A stretch of DNA of 64,000 bases from Chitinophaga sp. GTDB lineage: Bacteria > Bacteroidota > Bacteroidia > Chitinophagales > Chitinophagaceae. Position 1 is the first letter of the stretch; each line of letters opens with the position of its first letter. The position numbers were made by a program, and so were the translations under genes. The notes under the pieces were generated by a model, which saw only the letters and a program-made list of their open reading frames with translations, was not told the origin of the DNA and made no database searches. The DNA lies in NCBI RefSeq assembly GCF_017745275.1, contig NZ_JAGHZS010000003.1, positions 366,693 through 430,692 on the forward strand, given 5' to 3'. Shown one piece after another: positions 18,109-26,239 of the stretch.

Positions 18109-19011
18109 TTAGCGAGTTTGTTCCGTTTTCTCTACCGGTGGCCGGCTGGCGCGATTTACCAGGTATACCCCCAGTAAAATAATTCCCATACATAATACCT
18201 GTACCCAGGTAATAGACTCATGAGCGAGTAAACCCCAGCCTACTGCTACTAACGGCAACGCATATGCTACCATGGAAGCCAGCATAGATCCCGCACGTTT
18301 TATTAACAGGAAAAATAATACTGCTGCTATACCAGTACCCATTACACCTAATATTAAGCCTGCTGAAAGAGACCGCCATGGTGCATTTGGTTGGGTAAAT
18401 TGTGGGAAGAAATTGCTGCACCACAGAATCGGGAAAGTGCAAATGCCACAAAAGAACATGGCAATAGATCCCAGTTGCAAAGAGGAAAATCCTTTCAGTT
18501 GGTGATGTACCAGGCTGATATTAACTCCATAACTAATGGTTGCCAGGATAACCAGCAGCGCATAATACCAATGACCATTGGTATTAATACCTTTAGCTGT
18601 AAATAGTAATACTACCCCTAACAACCCTACGAAGATACCCGTGAGCTGCGCCTTTTTAAACGGACTTTTAAAGATAATAATGCCAGATAATAGTGCCATC
18701 AGCGGGGTAAGCGCATTTAAAATACCCGCCAGGGAACTGTCTATTTCCGTTTCCGCGAGGCAAAAAAGAAATGCAGGAATCCCATTACCCAGGATACCGG
18801 AGAGCAATATGATGGGTATTTTGTTACGCGGTGTTTGTTGTAATGCTTTAGGCAAAAAAGGCAATAAGGCAATGCCCGCAGCCACCAATCTCAGGCTGGC
18901 TACCTGGTAGGAGGTGAATGCTTCCAGTCCGATCTTCATTAATATAAAAGAACTGCCCCAGGTAAGTGAGAGTAAAATAAAAACTCCCCAATGGGCAAAA
19001 CGTTGATGCAT
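18109..19011 (-). CDS. EamA-family (DMT superfamily) transporter
   Basis: The protein has 300 residues with ten predicted membrane segments in two five-helix repeats, the duplicated EamA fold. Typical elements are LTWGSSFILMKIGLEAFTSY in the first helices and the loop SLAGILNALTPLMALLSGII. The second repeat has SMLASMVAYALPLVAVGWG, followed by SITWVQVLCMGIILLGVYL. Members export amino acids, metabolites or drugs; the substrate cannot be predicted. The gene is divergent from ppk2 and convergent with frr. Confidence 0.85.
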   Translation of the reverse strand: MHQRFAHWGVFILLSLTWGSSFILMKIGLEAFTSYQVASLRLVAAGIALLPFLPKALQQTPRNKIPIILLSGILGNGIPAFLFCLAETEIDSSLAGILNALTPLMALLSGIIIFKSPFKKAQLTGIFVGLLGVVLLFTAKGINTNGHWYYALLVILATISYGVNISLVHHQLKGFSSLQLGSIAMFFCGICTFPILWCSNFFPQFTQPNAPWRSLSAGLILGVMGTGIAAVLFFLLIKRAGSMLASMVAYALPLVAVGWGLLAHESITWVQVLCMGIILLGVYLVNRASRPPVEKTEQTR

Positions 19012-19130
19012 AGTTTCAAATTTCGACTACAAAGGTGCAGATATCAGGGGCATTCAGCAAAATATAAATCGTGTTATTGCAACACTTCTGATCTGTTTTT
19101 GTTAAATTTATTTATAAGAATGCAATTTTC

Positions 19131-19877
19131 ATGAGTAAAATCAAGTTGTCCGCGATCAGCACCACAGCGCCTAAGAAGCTGGATAAAGAAAAGACCAAAG
19201 CCCAAACCCAGGAAATATTGCAGGAACTGGACGAACTGCAAAACCTGCTATACGCACAGCACAAACACAGCATACTATTGGTAGTGCAAGGAATGGATGC
19301 CAGCGGTAAAGATGGGGTGATCAAAAACGTAACCGGTACACTGAACCCACAAGGGTGTACGGTACATTCTTTTAAAGCCCCCAGTACCGAAGAGTCTGAG
19401 CATGATTTTTTATGGAGGGTACATCAGAATGCACCCGGTAAAGGAATGATCCAGGTGTTTAACCGTTCTCACTATGAGGATATCCTGATACAGCGCGTAC
19501 ATAAATGGATTGATGACAAGATGGTGCGTAAAAGAATGGATGCCATCAATGATTTTGAAAAATTGTTGACCGTGCATAATAATACCCACATCATTAAATG
19601 TTATCTGCATGTGTCGAGAGAAGCACAACAACAGCGCCTGGTAGAACGAACAGAAGATCCACGCAAGATGTGGAAGTATAATGAGAATGATCTGAAAGAA
19701 GCGAAACTATGGGATAAATACATGGAAGCCTACGAAGATGCAATCAACAATTGTAACTATGTACCATGGCTCATTGTACCGGCTGATCAAAACTGGTACA
19801 AAGAATACCTGATAGCGTTAACGTTAAGGGATACACTGAAATCGCTGGATATGAAATATCCCCGTTTGAAGAAATAA
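19131..19877 (+). CDS. ppk2: Polyphosphate kinase 2 (PPK2), probably class III
   Basis: PPK2 enzymes use polyphosphate to phosphorylate nucleotides. The protein has 248 residues, a single-domain form. The Walker A loop is GMDASGKDG (residues 54-62), the Walker-B region is VFNRSHYEDIL (from about 111) and the lid is RTEDPRKMWKYNENDL. The FNRSHYED version, rather than the DRSWYNR found in class I, suggests class III (acting on AMP and ADP). That class assignment is from memory of the motif and is less certain than the family. mscL follows after 76 nt with its own promoter. Confidence 0.88.
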   Translation: MSKIKLSAISTTAPKKLDKEKTKAQTQEILQELDELQNLLYAQHKHSILLVVQGMDASGKDGVIKNVTGTLNPQGCTVHSFKAPSTEESEHDFLWRVHQNAPGKGMIQVFNRSHYEDILIQRVHKWIDDKMVRKRMDAINDFEKLLTVHNNTHIIKCYLHVSREAQQQRLVERTEDPRKMWKYNENDLKEAKLWDKYMEAYEDAINNCNYVPWLIVPADQNWYKEYLIALTLRDTLKSLDMKYPRLKK

Positions 19878-19912
19878 TCAATTAATAATTAACGCCTTCG
19901 GGGATTATGTTT

Positions 19913-19920
19913 TAATTTTG
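19913..19920 (+). promoter_or_regulatory. -7 element of mscL
   Basis: TAATTTTG lies 33 nt upstream of the mscL ATG. Confidence 0.5.
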
Positions 19921-19953
19921 TTCACTTAATTCTAACTACTAAAACCTTGCATT

Positions 19954-20382
19954 ATGTCGTTCATCAAAGAGTTTAAAGAGTTTGCCATGAAAGGCAATGT
20001 AATGGATCTTGCTGTGGGTGTGATTATTGGAGGTGCATTTGGAAAGATTGTTACATCTTTGGTTGATAATATTCTGATGCCGATTGTTGGCATATTTACC
20101 AGGGGAAAAAACTTTAACGACATCTTTTATCAACTGGACGATAGTAAGGGAGTGGTGACTACACTGGCTGATGCGAAAGCAAAGGGGATCGCGGTATTTG
20201 CTTATGGTGCCTTTATTCAAAGCATCATCGACTTCCTGATTATTGCGCTCTGTATTTTTGTGCTGGTGAAATTCATGAACAAACTGACCAAGAAGAAAGA
20301 AGAAGCCCCTGCCCCAGCTGAGTTAACTACACAGGAAAAATTACTCACGGAAATCCGTGACGAGTTGAAAAAATCCAGATAA
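19954..20382 (+). CDS. mscL: Large-conductance mechanosensitive channel
   Basis: MscL is an inner-membrane homopentamer that opens under hypo-osmotic membrane tension. The protein has 142 residues. The N-terminal amphipathic helix and pore helix (FKEFAMKGNVMDLAVGVIIG) contain the conserved GNVxDLAVGVxIG gate. The second membrane segment is FIQSIIDFLIIALCIFVLVK, and a charged C-terminal bundle helix ends LLTEIRDELKKSR. The length and order are standard for the family. Confidence 0.96.
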   Translation: MSFIKEFKEFAMKGNVMDLAVGVIIGGAFGKIVTSLVDNILMPIVGIFTRGKNFNDIFYQLDDSKGVVTTLADAKAKGIAVFAYGAFIQSIIDFLIIALCIFVLVKFMNKLTKKKEEAPAPAELTTQEKLLTEIRDELKKSR

Positions 20383-20400
20383 CAAATCTTTCTAAAGTCC

Positions 20401-20443
20401 CCATTCACCTATTTCTTCCTACCCGGAAGTAATAGGTGAATGG
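20401..20443. terminator. Hairpin after mscL
   Basis: CCATTCACCTATT pairs with AATAGGTGAATGG, and inner CTTCC pairs with GGAAG. No T run follows, so termination is uncertain. Confidence 0.5.
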
Positions 20444-20476
20444 CATATATGTATACTCACCTTAAATAATAAATTG

Positions 20477-21421
20477 ATGAAAAAATTTACTTTATCCATT
20501 GCCTGCTGTATGCTACTGTTTACAGCTGTACACGCGCAAAATGACTGGATGAAGAAGTCGAGAGATGAAGTTGCTGGTAAAATTAAAAAAGACGATAGCG
20601 ACACTATCCCGAAACTATGGCGGAAAGGGATGAACATCAATGTGAATATTAACCAGGGATCATTGAGCAATTGGGCTGCCGGTGGAGATAATTTTTCTTT
20701 CTCTATTGGTTCTAATCTTTATGCCTGGGCTTTTTATAAAAAAGGAAGAAATTCCTGGGACAACGTAGCTGACCTGGCCTATGGTTACCTCAATACTACC
20801 AGTTTAGGTGGCCGCAAAAGTGACGACCGGATTGACCTCACTACCAAATATGGCTATGACATTGGCAAACATTGGTATTTAAGCGGATTATTAAACCTGC
20901 GTACACAGTTTGCAAATGGTTTCCTGTATCCTTCCGATACAACCAAGCAACTGTCGTCCAAATTTTTCTCCCCTGCATACGTGCTGGTATCACCGGGTTT
21001 TGACTATAAACCCAATGCCTCATTTTCTTTATTCCTCTCTCCTATCACTTCCCGGTTCGTGTTTGTGATGGATGATTTTCTCTCCAAACAGGGCGCTTAT
21101 GGCGTAGATACCGGCAGCCACTTTAAGTATGAAATAGGTGCATATTTATCTGCGAATTATGTGAAAACTTTCGCAAAAAATATGACCTATAAAGGCCGGT
21201 TAGATCTGTTCTCTGATTACAGGCATAATCCACAAAATATTGATGTGATGTTTAATAACGCGCTGGAGCTGAAGGTAAATAAGTGGATTTCAGCCATGTT
21301 GACTGTAGATATGATTTATGATGATGATGTAAAAGTATTTGAGAATAAGAAGACTGGCGTAATGGGGCCCCGTTTGCAGATTAAGCAGATCATCGGGGTG
21401 GGTTTTGCAGCGAAGTTCTGA
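20477..21421 (+). CDS. DUF3078-containing exported protein, probably outer-membrane-associated
   Basis: The protein has 314 residues with a signal peptide (MKKFTLSIACCMLLFTAVHA, then QND). The hallmark of DUF3078 follows: WRKGMNINVNINQGSLSNWAAGGDN, with the conserved NxxQxxxxNWxxGG pattern. The remaining sequence alternates short aromatic-rich strands (YAWAFYKKGRNSWDNVADLAYGYL, HWYLSGLLNLRTQFANGF), as in a beta-barrel. The C-terminus ends QIIGVGFAAKF, a terminal aromatic as in outer-membrane proteins. The ATG at 20477 was preferred to an in-frame TTG one codon before. Function is unknown. Confidence 0.8.
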   Translation: MKKFTLSIACCMLLFTAVHAQNDWMKKSRDEVAGKIKKDDSDTIPKLWRKGMNINVNINQGSLSNWAAGGDNFSFSIGSNLYAWAFYKKGRNSWDNVADLAYGYLNTTSLGGRKSDDRIDLTTKYGYDIGKHWYLSGLLNLRTQFANGFLYPSDTTKQLSSKFFSPAYVLVSPGFDYKPNASFSLFLSPITSRFVFVMDDFLSKQGAYGVDTGSHFKYEIGAYLSANYVKTFAKNMTYKGRLDLFSDYRHNPQNIDVMFNNALELKVNKWISAMLTVDMIYDDDVKVFENKKTGVMGPRLQIKQIIGVGFAAKF

Positions 21422-21437
21422 TTCGCCGGATTTTTGT

Positions 21438-21445
21438 TATTTTTG
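21438..21445 (+). promoter_or_regulatory. Possible -7 element upstream of scpA
   Basis: TATTTTTG starts a region whose next feature is the hairpin at 21449-21525. A transcript from here would begin inside that hairpin, so the element may be a chance match. Confidence 0.3.
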
Positions 21446-21448
21446 ATA

Positions 21449-21536
21449 TCGCACAGCGGCACCTTGTGTAAAAGAAGCCAGCCATTAAGTACTGGTGATT
21501 CATTTTCCGAAGTGCCGCTGTGCGAATTCTTTTTTT
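21449..21536 (+). terminator. Terminator after the DUF3078 gene, or scpA leader hairpin
   Basis: TCGCACAGCGGCAC (21449-21462) pairs perfectly with GTGCCGCTGTGCGA (21512-21525) and is followed by a T run. The enclosed 49 nt contain a second small CCAG/CTGG stem. Confidence 0.75.
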
Positions 21537-21556
21537 AACAACTATAAACGCAATAC

Positions 21557-22351
21557 GTGAGCGAGCAAGCACCTGTCTATAAGATCAAGTTACCGCAGTT
21601 TGAAGGTCCTTTCGACCTGCTGCTGTTCTTCATTGAGCGTGATGAGCTGGATATCTATAATATCCCTATTAATAAGCTAACACAGGATTTCCTGGATTAT
21701 ATTCATCATATTGAATCACTGAATATAGAATTAGCCAGTGAATTCATTCTCTTTGTATCTACCCTTATGCGTATCAAAGCTAAGATGCTGTTGCCACGTA
21801 AGGAGCTGGATGAACAGGGCAATGAGATCGATCCGCGTATGGAGCTGATCGATAAAATCCTGGAATATAAGCGTTACAAACTGGCTGCAGCAGAACTTGC
21901 CGAAATGGAGGCAGACAGGATGTTGCAGATTAAACGGGGAAATATCGCGAAAGAACTGGCAGAAATCGGTGAAGTAACGAGTGAAGGGACAGAGGTACAA
22001 ACCCTTACTCTTTTTAAGCTGACCAAAACCTTTGAAAAGGTGATGCAGCGCATGAAAGAGCGCGATAATAAACCCCAGCACGTGGTGTATAAATATGATT
22101 ACACTATGGAAGGCTCCAGGATGTATATGGAAGAATTAGCAAGAGCCGAGCGAACCCTATCTTTCGAAAAAATATTTGACCACTGTAAAGACAGAGTACA
22201 TGCTATTTTCCTGTTCCTGAGCATGCTGGAACTGGTACAAATGAAGCATATGGGTATTATGGTGGGAGAAGGCAGAAACAACTTTATTATTGAATATATT
22301 GATCCTTCCGACAGGGAGGAAGAACCCGCAGGAACTTTAATAGATGGCTGA
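21557..22351 (+). CDS. scpA: Segregation and condensation protein A
   Basis: ScpA is the kleisin that links the SMC heads in the bacterial condensin. The protein has 264 residues from a GTG start. The N-terminal kleisin motif YKIKLPQFEGPFDLLLFFIERDELDIYNIPI is unmistakable. IELASEFILFVSTLMRIKAKMLLP follows, and the C-terminal winged helix contains IFLFLSMLELVQMKHM. The partner scpB is not adjacent. The stop codon overlaps the start of the AraC gene by 8 nt, so translation may be coupled. Confidence 0.94.
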   Translation: MSEQAPVYKIKLPQFEGPFDLLLFFIERDELDIYNIPINKLTQDFLDYIHHIESLNIELASEFILFVSTLMRIKAKMLLPRKELDEQGNEIDPRMELIDKILEYKRYKLAAAELAEMEADRMLQIKRGNIAKELAEIGEVTSEGTEVQTLTLFKLTKTFEKVMQRMKERDNKPQHVVYKYDYTMEGSRMYMEELARAERTLSFEKIFDHCKDRVHAIFLFLSMLELVQMKHMGIMVGEGRNNFIIEYIDPSDREEEPAGTLIDG

Positions 22352-23252
22352 GAAACGTGAAAATATAGGCATTGTATCCTTACCGGAATACGCACAGGTA
22401 GATGCAGGTTTTGTAGTATCTGGTCTTTGTGAATTAGGAAACTCCTTTTTCGATCAGATTGGTGTGCCGCACCGACATGATTTCTACACCATTTACTGGA
22501 TCAAAGCGGGTAAGCTGTTGCATACCATTGATGCCACTACTTATGAAGTAACCAAGAATACCCTCTTCTTTGTTGCGCCTGGCCAGGTGCATAATATACA
22601 GGCTACGGAGAAAATTGAAGGCTATATGATTGCCTTCAGGGATGCCTTTATGTGTTTGAAAGATCAAACCCAGGTATCAGGCATTAACTCCGGCTTGTTC
22701 TTTAACAGCCAGTTCAGCAGCGTAATACATCTCAATGATGAGCAGGAGAAAGATATTGACGCCGTGGTGCGCCTGATGATGAAAGAGCTTACAACACAGG
22801 AACCAGAATACGAGATGGCCATCCATGGACTACTACGCTATTTCCTGGTGTTGGCATCCCGCATTAAAGGAGAAAATGTAGCCATTTCCCCCGAACAGCA
22901 TGCGATGCATAATAGTTCCATCTTCCTGAAATTTAAAAATCTGATAGAGGAGAAATACCAGTCACTTAAAACAGTATCCGATTATGCCGGACTACTGCAT
23001 ATTAAACCCGTGTTGCTGAATGAAATCAGCAAGCAATTGTCCGGTATTACTGCCGGAGAACATATCCGTAACCGGGTGATCCTGGAAGCCCAGCGTTATT
23101 TGTATAATACCGATCTCACGGCGAAAGAAATAGCCTATAAACTGGGATTTGATGATCCCCATTATTTTAGCCGCTTTTTTAAGAAGTATACCAACCAGAG
23201 CCCATCTGAATTTAAGGATGCTTCCCGCTCTTCTATGAGCCCTTCTGCCTAG
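22344..23252 (+). CDS. AraC-family regulator with a cupin sensor domain
   Basis: The protein has 302 residues. Residues 20-170 are a cupin-like ligand domain (HRHDFYTIYWIKAGKLLHTID, TLFFVAPGQVHNI). The last 100 residues are the AraC DNA-binding domain (YAGLLHIKPVLLNEISKQLSG; LTAKEIAYKLGFDDPHYFSRFFKKY, quoted in parts). The start overlaps the scpA stop. The gene is followed after 102 nt by pirin, YceI, nitroreductase and OsmC genes, so it is a good candidate for their regulator (inference from position). Its ligand is unknown. Confidence 0.88.
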   Translation: MAEKRENIGIVSLPEYAQVDAGFVVSGLCELGNSFFDQIGVPHRHDFYTIYWIKAGKLLHTIDATTYEVTKNTLFFVAPGQVHNIQATEKIEGYMIAFRDAFMCLKDQTQVSGINSGLFFNSQFSSVIHLNDEQEKDIDAVVRLMMKELTTQEPEYEMAIHGLLRYFLVLASRIKGENVAISPEQHAMHNSSIFLKFKNLIEEKYQSLKTVSDYAGLLHIKPVLLNEISKQLSGITAGEHIRNRVILEAQRYLYNTDLTAKEIAYKLGFDDPHYFSRFFKKYTNQSPSEFKDASRSSMSPSA

Positions 23253-23322
23253 TTTTCCCGGAATTTTAAAAAAGTCCATCACTAGCAGCGTTTTATCCAT
23301 TCCTGACGGGTGTTGTAACATG

Positions 23323-23330
23323 TAATTTTG
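23323..23330 (+). promoter_or_regulatory. -7 element of the first pirin gene
   Basis: TAATTTTG lies 24 nt upstream of the ATG at 23355. Confidence 0.5.
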
Positions 23331-23340
23331 TGTTGTCTTA

Positions 23341-23346
23341 AGGAGG
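23341..23346 (+). promoter_or_regulatory. Strong Shine-Dalgarno that decides the pirin start
   Basis: AGGAGG ends 8 nt before the ATG at 23355. Such consensus sites are rare in this window. It rules out the in-frame TTG at 23328. Confidence 0.75.
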
Positions 23347-23354
23347 CAAACAAT

Positions 23355-24227
23355 ATGAACACAAAAAAACATGTAAATCAGATAGTTATAGCCGCTGCTC
23401 CTCATATGGTAGGCGATGGCTTCAGGGTACAAAGCACCTTACCTGGTGGTACCCGTTCTGAAAATAACGTGATCAGCCCATTCATTATGATGGACTACGC
23501 GGCACCCAACTACATTCCACCCAGCCCAAGGCCACGTGGTGTAGGTGAACACCCGCACAAAGGCTTTGAAACAGTAACCATTGTATACCAGGGCGAACTG
23601 GAACACCGGGATTCTACCGGTAGCCATGGATTCCTGTATCCTGGAGATGTACAATGGATGACTGCGGCAGGCGGAATTTTACACGAAGAGAAATACAGTG
23701 AAGCATTTACCAAAACAGGTGGTAAGGCAGAATTTGCCCAGTTGTGGGTAAATCTTCCTAAAGCCTTTAAAAATAATCCACCGTCTTATCAGAATCTGGC
23801 AAAAGCAGATATCCCGGTAGTAAAGGTGAGTGAAGAAGGCTATGTGAGAGTAATTGCCGGAACGTATAATGATACCAAAGGCGCTGCTACCACATTTTCG
23901 CCGGTAAATGTACTGGATATACGCCTGAAGAAAGATGACAGCATCACGTTCGCTGTACCGGAGAATTTCAACACCGCAGCCGTGGTATTTCAAGGCGAAG
24001 TGGATATTAATGGTCAGCCGGTGAAAGCTGTAGAAACGGCCTTATTCGAACGCAAAGGCACTGAAATTACCATTACTGCGCTGAAAGATACCAGTATGGT
24101 AGTATTGAGCGGAGAGCCGATAGATGAACCGATTTTCGCTTATGGTCCTTTTGTGATGAACACAGAAGACGATATCAGACAGGCTATCAACGACTACAAC
24201 GCCGGTAAATGGGGCGAATTAAACTAA
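23355..24227 (+). CDS. Pirin-family bicupin protein
   Basis: The protein has 290 residues. The first cupin carries the metal ligands in HPHKGFETVTIVYQGELEHRD and in the later GGILHEEKYSE. The second cupin is more diverged (VDINGQPVKAVETALFERKG). Pirins bind Fe(II); some are quercetin 2,3-dioxygenases and others act as redox-sensing cofactors of regulators. The strong ribosome-binding site suggests high expression. It starts a run of four redox-related genes downstream of an AraC regulator. Enzymatic activity cannot be told from sequence alone. Confidence 0.9.
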   Translation: MNTKKHVNQIVIAAAPHMVGDGFRVQSTLPGGTRSENNVISPFIMMDYAAPNYIPPSPRPRGVGEHPHKGFETVTIVYQGELEHRDSTGSHGFLYPGDVQWMTAAGGILHEEKYSEAFTKTGGKAEFAQLWVNLPKAFKNNPPSYQNLAKADIPVVKVSEEGYVRVIAGTYNDTKGAATTFSPVNVLDIRLKKDDSITFAVPENFNTAAVVFQGEVDINGQPVKAVETALFERKGTEITITALKDTSMVVLSGEPIDEPIFAYGPFVMNTEDDIRQAINDYNAGKWGELN

Positions 24228-24270
24228 TCACACTAACATTTTTATTAATTATACTAAAACTAAAATTTAT

Positions 24271-24798
24271 ATGACAACCTGGAAAATTGATCCTTCACAC
24301 AGTGATGTACAATTTAAAGTGAAACACCTGATGATTACGACTGTTACCGGTCAGTTTGCAAAATTTGATGGTACTATGCAAACCACTGACAATGATTTCA
24401 GTACTGCAAACATCTCTTTCGAAGCAGACATCAACAGTATTTCCACACAGAATGCGCAGCGTGATGCACACCTGCAGGCAGCAGATTTCTTTGAATCAGA
24501 GAAATATCCTAAGCTCACATTCGTGTCAAAAGAAGTAAAGAAAATAGACGCAGAGAACTATAAACTGATAGGCGATTTAACTATCCGCGACAACACCCGT
24601 CCGGTAGAACTGAATGTAGAATTTGGTGGTGAAGTAGTAGATCCATGGGGTCAAACTAAAGCAGGATTTGAATTATCCGGTAAAATTAACCGTAAAGATT
24701 TCGGTCTTACTTTCAACGCCACTACTGAAACCGGCGGTATATTGTTGAGTGATGAAGTGAAGTTACTGGCAAGTGTGCAAATGGTTAAACAACAATAA
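24271..24798 (+). CDS. YceI-family lipid-binding protein, cytoplasmic form
   Basis: The protein has 175 residues. It begins directly with the YceI fold, MTTWKIDPSHSDVQFKVKHL, with no signal peptide, so it is probably cytoplasmic. YceI proteins are lipocalin-like barrels that bind polyisoprenoids or quinones. Family landmarks are NAQRDAHLQAADFFESEKYP, LTIRDNTRPVELNVEF and INRKDFGLTFNATTETGG. It follows the pirin gene by 43 nt and is likely co-transcribed. A hairpin separates it from the nitroreductase gene. Confidence 0.92.
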   Translation: MTTWKIDPSHSDVQFKVKHLMITTVTGQFAKFDGTMQTTDNDFSTANISFEADINSISTQNAQRDAHLQAADFFESEKYPKLTFVSKEVKKIDAENYKLIGDLTIRDNTRPVELNVEFGGEVVDPWGQTKAGFELSGKINRKDFGLTFNATTETGGILLSDEVKLLASVQMVKQQ

Positions 24799-24813
24799 GT
24801 ATTTTATATCAAT

Positions 24814-24866
24814 ATTCAGATATGCTGTTTAATTACAGCCCTGTATCCTGAACAGCATATCTGAAT
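24814..24866. repeat. 16-bp inverted repeat between the yceI-like and nitroreductase genes
   Basis: ATTCAGATATGCTGTT and AACAGCATATCTGAAT are exact complements with a 21-nt loop. No T run follows. It could be a processing or operator site rather than a terminator. Confidence 0.6.
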
Positions 24867-24881
24867 TATAATTTGAGGAGA

Positions 24882-25511
24882 ATGGATATTCTGAGCAAAC
24901 TGGAATGGCGTTATGCCGTTAAAAAATTTGATCCGGCTAAACAATTGAGTGAAGCCCAACTGGAGAAACTGATTGCCGCCACGAGATTGTCGGCATCTTC
25001 TTATGGTTTACAGCCTTATAAGATCCTGATTGTGGAAAATCCCGCTGTACGTGAGCAATTGAAATCAGCATCGAATAATCAGTCGCAGATAACAGATGCA
25101 TCGCACCTGATTATTTTTGCGAGATATACCGACCTGAATGACTCTCACGTAGATGATTATACGAGCAATATAGCCACTACGCGCCAAATAGACCCGGAAC
25201 AACTGGCAGGTTTTTCCGGTGTGATGAAAGGTACTGTGAATCGCCTGGGAGCAACAGGAACTGCCATATGGAGCGCTAAACAGGCGTACCTGGCATTAGG
25301 CACCCTGCTCATTGCCGCAGCCGTTGAAAATGTGGATGCTTGTCCGATGGAAGGCTTTGATGCAGCTAAATATGATGAAATTTTAGGATTGAAAGATAAA
25401 GGACTTGCTACCGTAGTTCTTGCTGCGGTGGGATTCAGAGCGGCGGATGATGTGATGCAGCATGCGAAGAAAGTACGTAAGCCAATAAAAGAATTAGTAG
25501 AAACGATATAA
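24882..25511 (+). CDS. Nitroreductase family NAD(P)H-dependent oxidoreductase (NfsB-like)
   Basis: The protein has 209 residues, a flavin (FMN) enzyme that reduces nitro groups or quinones by two electrons. The N-terminal WRYAVKKFDPAKQL and RLSASSYGLQPYKILIV contain the FMN-phosphate-binding Arg/Ser pattern. AKQAYLALGTLLIAAAVENVDACPMEGFD is the conserved core helix, and the C-terminal RKPIKELVETI is typical of NfsB. The ATG at 24882 was chosen over a TTG nine bases earlier because NfsB proteins start near MDIxxxLxWRYAxKxF. A terminator follows 30 nt after the stop. Confidence 0.9.
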   Translation: MDILSKLEWRYAVKKFDPAKQLSEAQLEKLIAATRLSASSYGLQPYKILIVENPAVREQLKSASNNQSQITDASHLIIFARYTDLNDSHVDDYTSNIATTRQIDPEQLAGFSGVMKGTVNRLGATGTAIWSAKQAYLALGTLLIAAAVENVDACPMEGFDAAKYDEILGLKDKGLATVVLAAVGFRAADDVMQHAKKVRKPIKELVETI

Positions 25512-25541
25512 GGATCAATTGACAGGAAAACAGGTATAGAG

Positions 25542-25569
25542 CCGCGCAGCAAATTGCGCGGTTTTTTTT
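25542..25569 (+). terminator. Terminator of the nitroreductase gene
   Basis: CCGCGCA pairs with TGCGCGG around a 6-nt loop and is followed by eight T. Confidence 0.88.
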
Positions 25570-25682
25570 GTGCTGTGGGTTGGTTTTGGCTGCCGGGGGG
25601 CTCCGGCGTTTTTTATTGCCGATTAATTTGTAATTTGGGCCTCCACACTGATTTTTCTAACAAGAAAAAATAAAAATTTAAC

Positions 25683-26093
25683 ATGAAAAGATTTGCATCT
25701 GCCAATTGGCAAGGTACCGGCAAAGAAGGTAAAGGTACTTTAACTTCTCAGTCAACTGTATTGAACAAAACTCAGTACTCCTACAGCAGCCGTTTTGAAG
25801 ACGGTATTGGTACTAACCCTGAGGAACTGATTGCCGCTGCACATGCTGGTTGCTTTACTATGAAACTGAGCTTTGTGATCACTGGTGCCGGTTTTACGCC
25901 AGGTAACATTGATACCAAATGCACCATCACCCTGGAGAATGGCGCTATCACTACCAGCCACCTGGAAGTAACTGCCAGCGTAGCAGGACTGGATGCCGCA
26001 AAATTTGCTGAATTTGTAGCAGATGCAGAAGCTAACTGCCCTGTGAGCAAAGTATTGAATGCTACTATTACTACTGACGCGAAGTTGGTGTAA
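25683..26093 (+). CDS. osmC: OsmC/Ohr-family peroxiredoxin-like protein (YhfA/OsmC type)
   Basis: The protein has 136 residues. Both catalytic cysteine contexts are present, HAGCFTMKLSF and NCPVSKVL, as in OsmC proteins that reduce organic hydroperoxides. The order SSRFEDGIGTNPEELIAAAHAGC is characteristic. The gene has its own terminator. It sits in the redox cluster and probably protects the cell from organic peroxides. Confidence 0.92.
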   Translation: MKRFASANWQGTGKEGKGTLTSQSTVLNKTQYSYSSRFEDGIGTNPEELIAAAHAGCFTMKLSFVITGAGFTPGNIDTKCTITLENGAITTSHLEVTASVAGLDAAKFAEFVADAEANCPVSKVLNATITTDAKLV

Positions 26094-26115
26094 TTGAAGT
26101 TTATAGCATATTACG

Positions 26116-26155
26116 GAGCGCCTGTTGTATCACTACAACAGGCGCTCTGCTTTTT
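26116..26155 (+). terminator. Terminator of the osmC gene
   Basis: GAGCGCCTGTTGTA pairs with TACAACAGGCGCTC around a tetraloop; a short T run follows after TGC. Confidence 0.85.
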
Positions 26156-26239
26156 GTCCATCCTTTTCAACAGTTGATCCATTCTCTGGCGGCGGGTTTA
26201 TAGCGATATTTGTGATGTATTAAAAAAGGAGAAGTAGTT

